Positions 12,740 through 15,637 of a stretch of DNA of 15,637 bases are shown one piece after another. Source of the DNA: Gammaproteobacteria bacterium (GTDB lineage: Bacteria; Pseudomonadota; Gammaproteobacteria; Pseudomonadales; Azotimanducaceae); contig JAUIKX010000038.1 in assembly GCA_030430515.1 (NCBI GenBank), positions 1-15,637 of the forward strand, read 5' to 3'. The position numbers and the translations under genes are program-made. The first letter of the stretch is position 1. Each line of letters opens with the position of its first letter. A model generated the notes under the pieces. The model was given only the letters and a program-made list of their open reading frames with translations, did no database searches and was not told the DNA's origin.

Positions 12740-14368
12740 TTACGGCGCGGTTGCGCGGGTCCACTTCTGCTTGAGGCCTTCGGCGGCACCCGGGAAGCCC
12801 GGCGCTTTGAAAGGCATCACCTCGAATTGCCAGATCGCATCGCCCTGACAGGTGTGCGGCGCTTCAGCTGCGCATGACAGGTCAACATTCTCGATGTCGA
12901 CGCTGTCGGGGTGCTGCACTGCAACGACAAACTGCGAAGGATGGGTCGGATTGAAAATCATACCCGTCGCTTCGGCTCCGTCCACTTGCAGGCTCAGGAA
13001 GTGATCGATGGATTCTGCGACGCCATCGTTGTCGGTGTCGCGAGCAAACCAGATGTCGCCACCTACGTCGTCACCGTTGGGCTTGTCTTCGATGATGTAG
13101 ACGTTACCCAGGCTATCGGTGGCCAGGTTGTCGGGGGAACTCAGAGTACCCGTAGTCGGCTGGAAGCCGAGGTTGCGAGGCGTGTTGCGGCTCGCAAACT
13201 GTCGAACCACAGCTTTGCTGCTCCTCGGGTTCGTGGCGATGGAAATCACCGCGTGCTCCGAAGTGGTGGTGACGTAGAGCGTTTCCTGGCCGTAGCGATT
13301 GATACCAATCGTCATGTCTTCAGGACGACCGAACGGCAGGCCGCCGGCGTCGTCAGCAGCCACACGCCCGGGTCGGATGTCTTCGTCGCGACAGAAATCT
13401 GCAGGGCTGACCGCGCCGCAGTTCAGAACGCTCGGTCCGAACGGCGAGGTAATGCCTTCCAGCTTCTCGCCATTGGGGCCAGTGATGGGAACCCAGCGCG
13501 CGCTGCCGAAACGCGAAGCCTGCACTGCGGGATCGCTGTTCGGGCCAGCGTTCCAATTCTCGACCACGTCACCAGAGAAGTTGTCACCAACCAGAACAAA
13601 GGTCTGGCCGCCGGCCGCAAGGTCGTTGGAGTTAGCGAGTACCAGTTTGTAGATCGAACCCGAGCGGTCTTCGTCGATGAAGTACACAACTTCTTTGGGT
13701 GCTTTCACGGAGAAGTTGATGCCCTCGTGGGAAACGCTGGCGATCCCTTCGAGTACGCGCCAGTCCTGACCTTCAACCAGCTCAGAACCGCCTGCAATGG
13801 GATCGTTGGGGGAAGACATGGGGTCCATCACCTCAACAACGCGGCCGAGGCCTGACCACTCTTCGGCCAGAATCACCGTACCCCAGGGGGTCCATCGCGC
13901 AGGGTCGAACGCGCCGAAGTCGTTGTCCCACTGATCGTCTGCGTTGCCACGTGCGCCATCTGCGCCTGCGCCCTGCTGGTCGCCGGCGAATACCAGCGTG
14001 CTGGTGTCGTCAGCGATGGAGTACCGCGTAACGCCTGCGCCGATCGGCGTTTCGTGCGGAATGAAGACGTACTGACCGGTCGGGTCCATCGCCAGCATGT
14101 CGAACATGGAGGTAGACGTGCCCACTCCGGGAACGCGCTGAATGGACTGCGTTACGTCTGCTTCCACTTCCTGCATGCTGGTTAGATTTTTGTAAGAGAT
14201 ACCCGCCGGCGTCTGCCACGGCGAGTTGAGTTCGTTGATGTGGTTCGGCGATGCCACAGCGCTGGACTGTGTCAGCGGGATGAAGTACGGCTCGGTACCC
14301 GCCAGAGCCGGCTGAGCTGCCGCGGCTAGCGCAACACCTGCCGCAATCGCTTTAATGGTCGTTTTCAC
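12740..14368 (-). CDS. PhoX-family (DUF839) secreted protein, apparently lacking the active-site cysteine
   Basis: This 542-residue exported protein of the PhoX/DUF839 beta-propeller family includes Ca/Fe-dependent alkaline phosphatases. A Sec-type signal peptide (residues 1-23, cleavage after A-L-A, with no twin arginine, unlike typical PhoX) is followed by family blocks: P-H-E around 104, T-P-W-G-T at 160-164 with A168-E-E, S-H-E-G at 213, D-E-D-R-S-G-S-I-Y-K-L at 232, G-R-P-E at 347-350, and P-D-N-L-A-T-D-S-L-G-N-V-Y-I. In PhoX enzymes the T-P-W-G-T block normally leads into C-E-E, whose cysteine binds iron; here it is A-E-E. An EF-hand-like loop is encoded at 13004-13039. Two cysteine pairs (C317/C326 and one near the C-terminus) could be disulphides. 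The start is GTG at 14368 because AGGAGG precedes it; a GTG at 14410 lacks one and would spoil the signal peptide. Family firm, phosphatase activity doubtful. Confidence 0.85.
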   Translation of the reverse strand: MKTTIKAIAAGVALAAAAQPALAGTEPYFIPLTQSSAVASPNHINELNSPWQTPAGISYKNLTSMQEVEADVTQSIQRVPGVGTSTSMFDMLAMDPTGQYVFIPHETPIGAGVTRYSIADDTSTLVFAGDQQGAGADGARGNADDQWDNDFGAFDPARWTPWGTVILAEEWSGLGRVVEVMDPMSSPNDPIAGGSELVEGQDWRVLEGIASVSHEGINFSVKAPKEVVYFIDEDRSGSIYKLVLANSNDLAAGGQTFVLVGDNFSGDVVENWNAGPNSDPAVQASRFGSARWVPITGPNGEKLEGITSPFGPSVLNCGAVSPADFCRDEDIRPGRVAADDAGGLPFGRPEDMTIGINRYGQETLYVTTTSEHAVISIATNPRSSKAVVRQFASRNTPRNLGFQPTTGTLSSPDNLATDSLGNVYIIEDKPNGDDVGGDIWFARDTDNDGVAESIDHFLSLQVDGAEATGMIFNPTHPSQFVVAVQHPDSVDIENVDLSCAAEAPHTCQGDAIWQFEVMPFKAPGFPGAAEGLKQKWTRATAP

Positions 14369-14406
14369 AATGCCTCCTGATGCCCCCCAAGGGCTATTTT
14401 TGAATG

Positions 14407-14424
14407 TCACGCCTAAGCGCGTGA
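14407..14424. repeat. Inverted repeat TCACGC/GCGTGA upstream of the PhoX-family gene
   Basis: TCACGC (14407-14412), six bases and GCGTGA (14419-14424) form an 18-base dyad in the 99-base gap between the haem-protein gene and the PhoX-family gene. No T-run follows on the minus strand, so it is not a terminator. It could be an operator or a leader hairpin. No convincing Pho box or sigma-70 promoter was found in this gap. Confidence 0.35.
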
Positions 14425-14467
14425 TGCAGACAAACTCGCAAAGAGATATGACGGGCTGATAAAAGAT

Positions 14468-15637
14468 TTATTGTGGTTTTGTTACGTCTCGCTCTGACCA
14501 GTCGAGGCGAATGTCCCAGAGATGAAATTTTTCAGCGGGCAAGGTCGGTGAGGTATCGTTGTCCACCGCTTCGTACACGTTTGGTGGTGGCGTCACAGTG
14601 GCATCTCTACCGAAGAGATAGTCCTGCTCGGCAACGATTGCGCGATAAGCCTTGTTCAGCTCGAGCGCTCGCGCCACTGAAGGCGCAATCAGGGAGTACA
14701 CGTCCGCAGCCTGTTCGATCGCCGTACGGTTTACCTTCCCTTCCGGCGTAAACCAGCGATCGAACATCTCCGGGTTGGAGCGGAACTCGCCGCCGCCTCC
14801 CACTCGTTCCAGATACGTGGCAATTTCGCCTCGCTGCTCACCCAGGTTCGGCGCATCTGGCATGCCGTGCAGATCGATGTACTTCCAACCCGCCGCCCCA
14901 TCAACCTTGCGCGGTAGCGAGAACGTCTTGTCGATGGTGGCACCGATGGAGGTATGGCAGCCCATACAGAACAGATTCTCTTCGTAAGTCAGCGTGCGCA
15001 GCTGCCCGTCGACACCCTCGATAAAACCCTGAACCGACCAGCCGAAGCCATTGTCCAGACCATGATCACCGAGCAGTTTGTAGCGCGGCAACTGCCCCTG
15101 CTCCTTGGCCATATTTTCGAGATCGTACTCGCGGTGATAGATCGATTTGCTGTAGGCGCGCCATTTGCGCATGTAGCGCACTTCCTTCATGCGCGTGGAA
15201 ATGCCGACGGTGCCGTCATCATTGATGCCCACATAGCGGACGGTGTGCAGGAACTCGGTACCCTGGGGGTAGAGGTAAGTGTCGTTGAACCAGCCAGCAG
15301 CGGCGCCGACCCAAGAATCGACGCGAGTAATCTCATCGACAATAGATAGCTGACCGTCACCGTTCAGATCTACACCCACAACCCGCTCATCGATAGGCAG
15401 AGCGCCGATACGCTCGAAGCCTTTGACGCGCGCCTCCATGATCGCCAGATTGGCTCGGTAGATATCCTGCGAGTAGTTGCCCTCCAGATCTTCTCGAAAC
15501 GGCGCATCGAGCCGAACCATCACGTCGTCTGTGGAACCGTTGGTCGGCCAGAACGTACTGGGCAAAGGCTTGTAGCTGAACGCAACCCAGTGGCTGCCAT
15601 CCCGGGCAAAGCCATACTCGTCGAACGCAGCGGCGCC
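14468..15637 (-). CDS. Haem-binding (CXXCH) protein with EF-hand-like loop, 5' end cut by window edge
   Basis: The frame is open from the window edge to the TAA at 14470-14468 (389 codons visible), so the N-terminus is missing. An internal TTG at 15565 is unlikely to be the start, because the sequence upstream continues as sensible protein (H-W-V-A-F-S-Y-K-P). One c-type haem motif, C-M-G-C-H, is encoded at 14968-14954. An EF-hand-like loop, D-L-N-G-D-G-Q-L-S-I-V-D, is encoded at about 15370-15335. No membrane helix is visible in this part; it is presumably periplasmic or secreted, with a signal peptide beyond the window. I recall similar proteins being labelled as cytochrome-like or hypothetical, with T-F-W-P-T-N-G-S-T-D-D-V near the N-terminus, but I cannot name a function. 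It lies 99 bases upstream of the PhoX-family gene on the same strand and could be its operon partner. Only one CXXCH is seen; more may lie outside. Confidence 0.7.
   Translation of the reverse strand, partial: GAAAFDEYGFARDGSHWVAFSYKPLPSTFWPTNGSTDDVMVRLDAPFREDLEGNYSQDIYRANLAIMEARVKGFERIGALPIDERVVGVDLNGDGQLSIVDEITRVDSWVGAAAGWFNDTYLYPQGTEFLHTVRYVGINDDGTVGISTRMKEVRYMRKWRAYSKSIYHREYDLENMAKEQGQLPRYKLLGDHGLDNGFGWSVQGFIEGVDGQLRTLTYEENLFCMGCHTSIGATIDKTFSLPRKVDGAAGWKYIDLHGMPDAPNLGEQRGEIATYLERVGGGGEFRSNPEMFDRWFTPEGKVNRTAIEQAADVYSLIAPSVARALELNKAYRAIVAEQDYLFGRDATVTPPPNVYEAVDNDTSPTLPAEKFHLWDIRLDWSERDVTKPQ

Noticed and set aside
12139..12774. Open frame of 211 codons on the plus strand
   Set aside because: It is antisense to the glycosylase gene and even reads through the terminator hairpin; no recognisable motif.
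12911..13855. Open frame of 314 codons on the plus strand
   Set aside because: It is antisense to the PhoX-family gene, whose signal peptide, ribosome binding site, family motifs and terminator are all on the minus strand.
14369..14410. Upstream GTG start for the PhoX-family gene
   Set aside because: It has no ribosome binding site and would put 14 polar residues ahead of a good Sec signal; the GTG at 14368 has AGGAGG upstream.
14437..14454. Possible Pho box upstream of the PhoX-family gene (CCGTCAT on the minus strand)
   Set aside because: The first half matches CTGTCAT at 6 of 7, but the second half 11 bases on matches only about 4 of 7, so PhoB control is not supported.
1..15637. Mobile elements, CRISPR arrays, tRNA or rRNA genes, prophage or defence genes
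   Set aside because: None seen: no transposase or integrase motifs, no regularly spaced repeats, no tRNA-like folds, and genes are packed in ordinary housekeeping-style operons.

Overview
The window looks like chromosomal DNA of a free-living gammaproteobacterium. It is GC-rich with dense, mostly overlapping genes. RimK is very close to the E. coli protein, and the PqiABC, YciH-like SUI1 and ZntB-type genes fit that class. The PhoX-family and haem-protein genes at the right end would suit an aquatic, possibly marine, species, but that is inference. I see no rRNA, tRNA, CRISPR, insertion sequence, phage gene or attachment site. Fifteen genes fill almost everything, two of them cut by the window edges. 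The longest stretch without a gene is about 205 bases (1055-1259).

Left part (1-6258). A DUF1538 membrane protein runs leftward off the edge. Divergent from it is a two-gene operon, rimB-rimK, for glutamate tailing and trimming of a ribosomal protein. A succinylglutamate desuccinylase/aspartoacylase-type zinc hydrolase converges on rimK. Next comes an overlapping pair, an MscS-type mechanosensitive channel and a CorA/ZntB-type metal transporter, and convergent to these a DUF2238 (YjdF-type) membrane protein.

Middle part (6337-11729). A tightly coupled operon encodes an AsmA-family protein, PqiA split into two half-size proteins, PqiB with three MCE domains, and the PqiC lipoprotein. Every junction is a 4-base GTGA or ATGA overlap. 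This is an envelope lipid-transport module: PqiA in the inner membrane, PqiB as a periplasmic tunnel, PqiC at the outer membrane, and a co-translated AsmA-family protein, a second class of lipid-bridge candidate. It is the most system-like unit in the window.

Right part (11704-15637). Everything is on the minus strand: an SUI1/YciH factor whose 3' end overlaps pqiC, a uracil-DNA glycosylase-family protein with a family-4-like cysteine pattern, a strong intrinsic terminator, a secreted PhoX-family (DUF839) protein that appears to lack the usual active-site cysteine, and a 5'-truncated protein with one CXXCH haem-binding motif and an EF-hand-like loop.

Most of the window is recognisable. The points most worth a second look are the AsmA-PqiA-PqiA-PqiBC operon, the PhoX-family protein without its cysteine beside a haem protein, the Fe-S-type glycosylase with an unusual GQAPG motif and no room for a leader, and the rimBK locus facing a zinc acyl-hydrolase.
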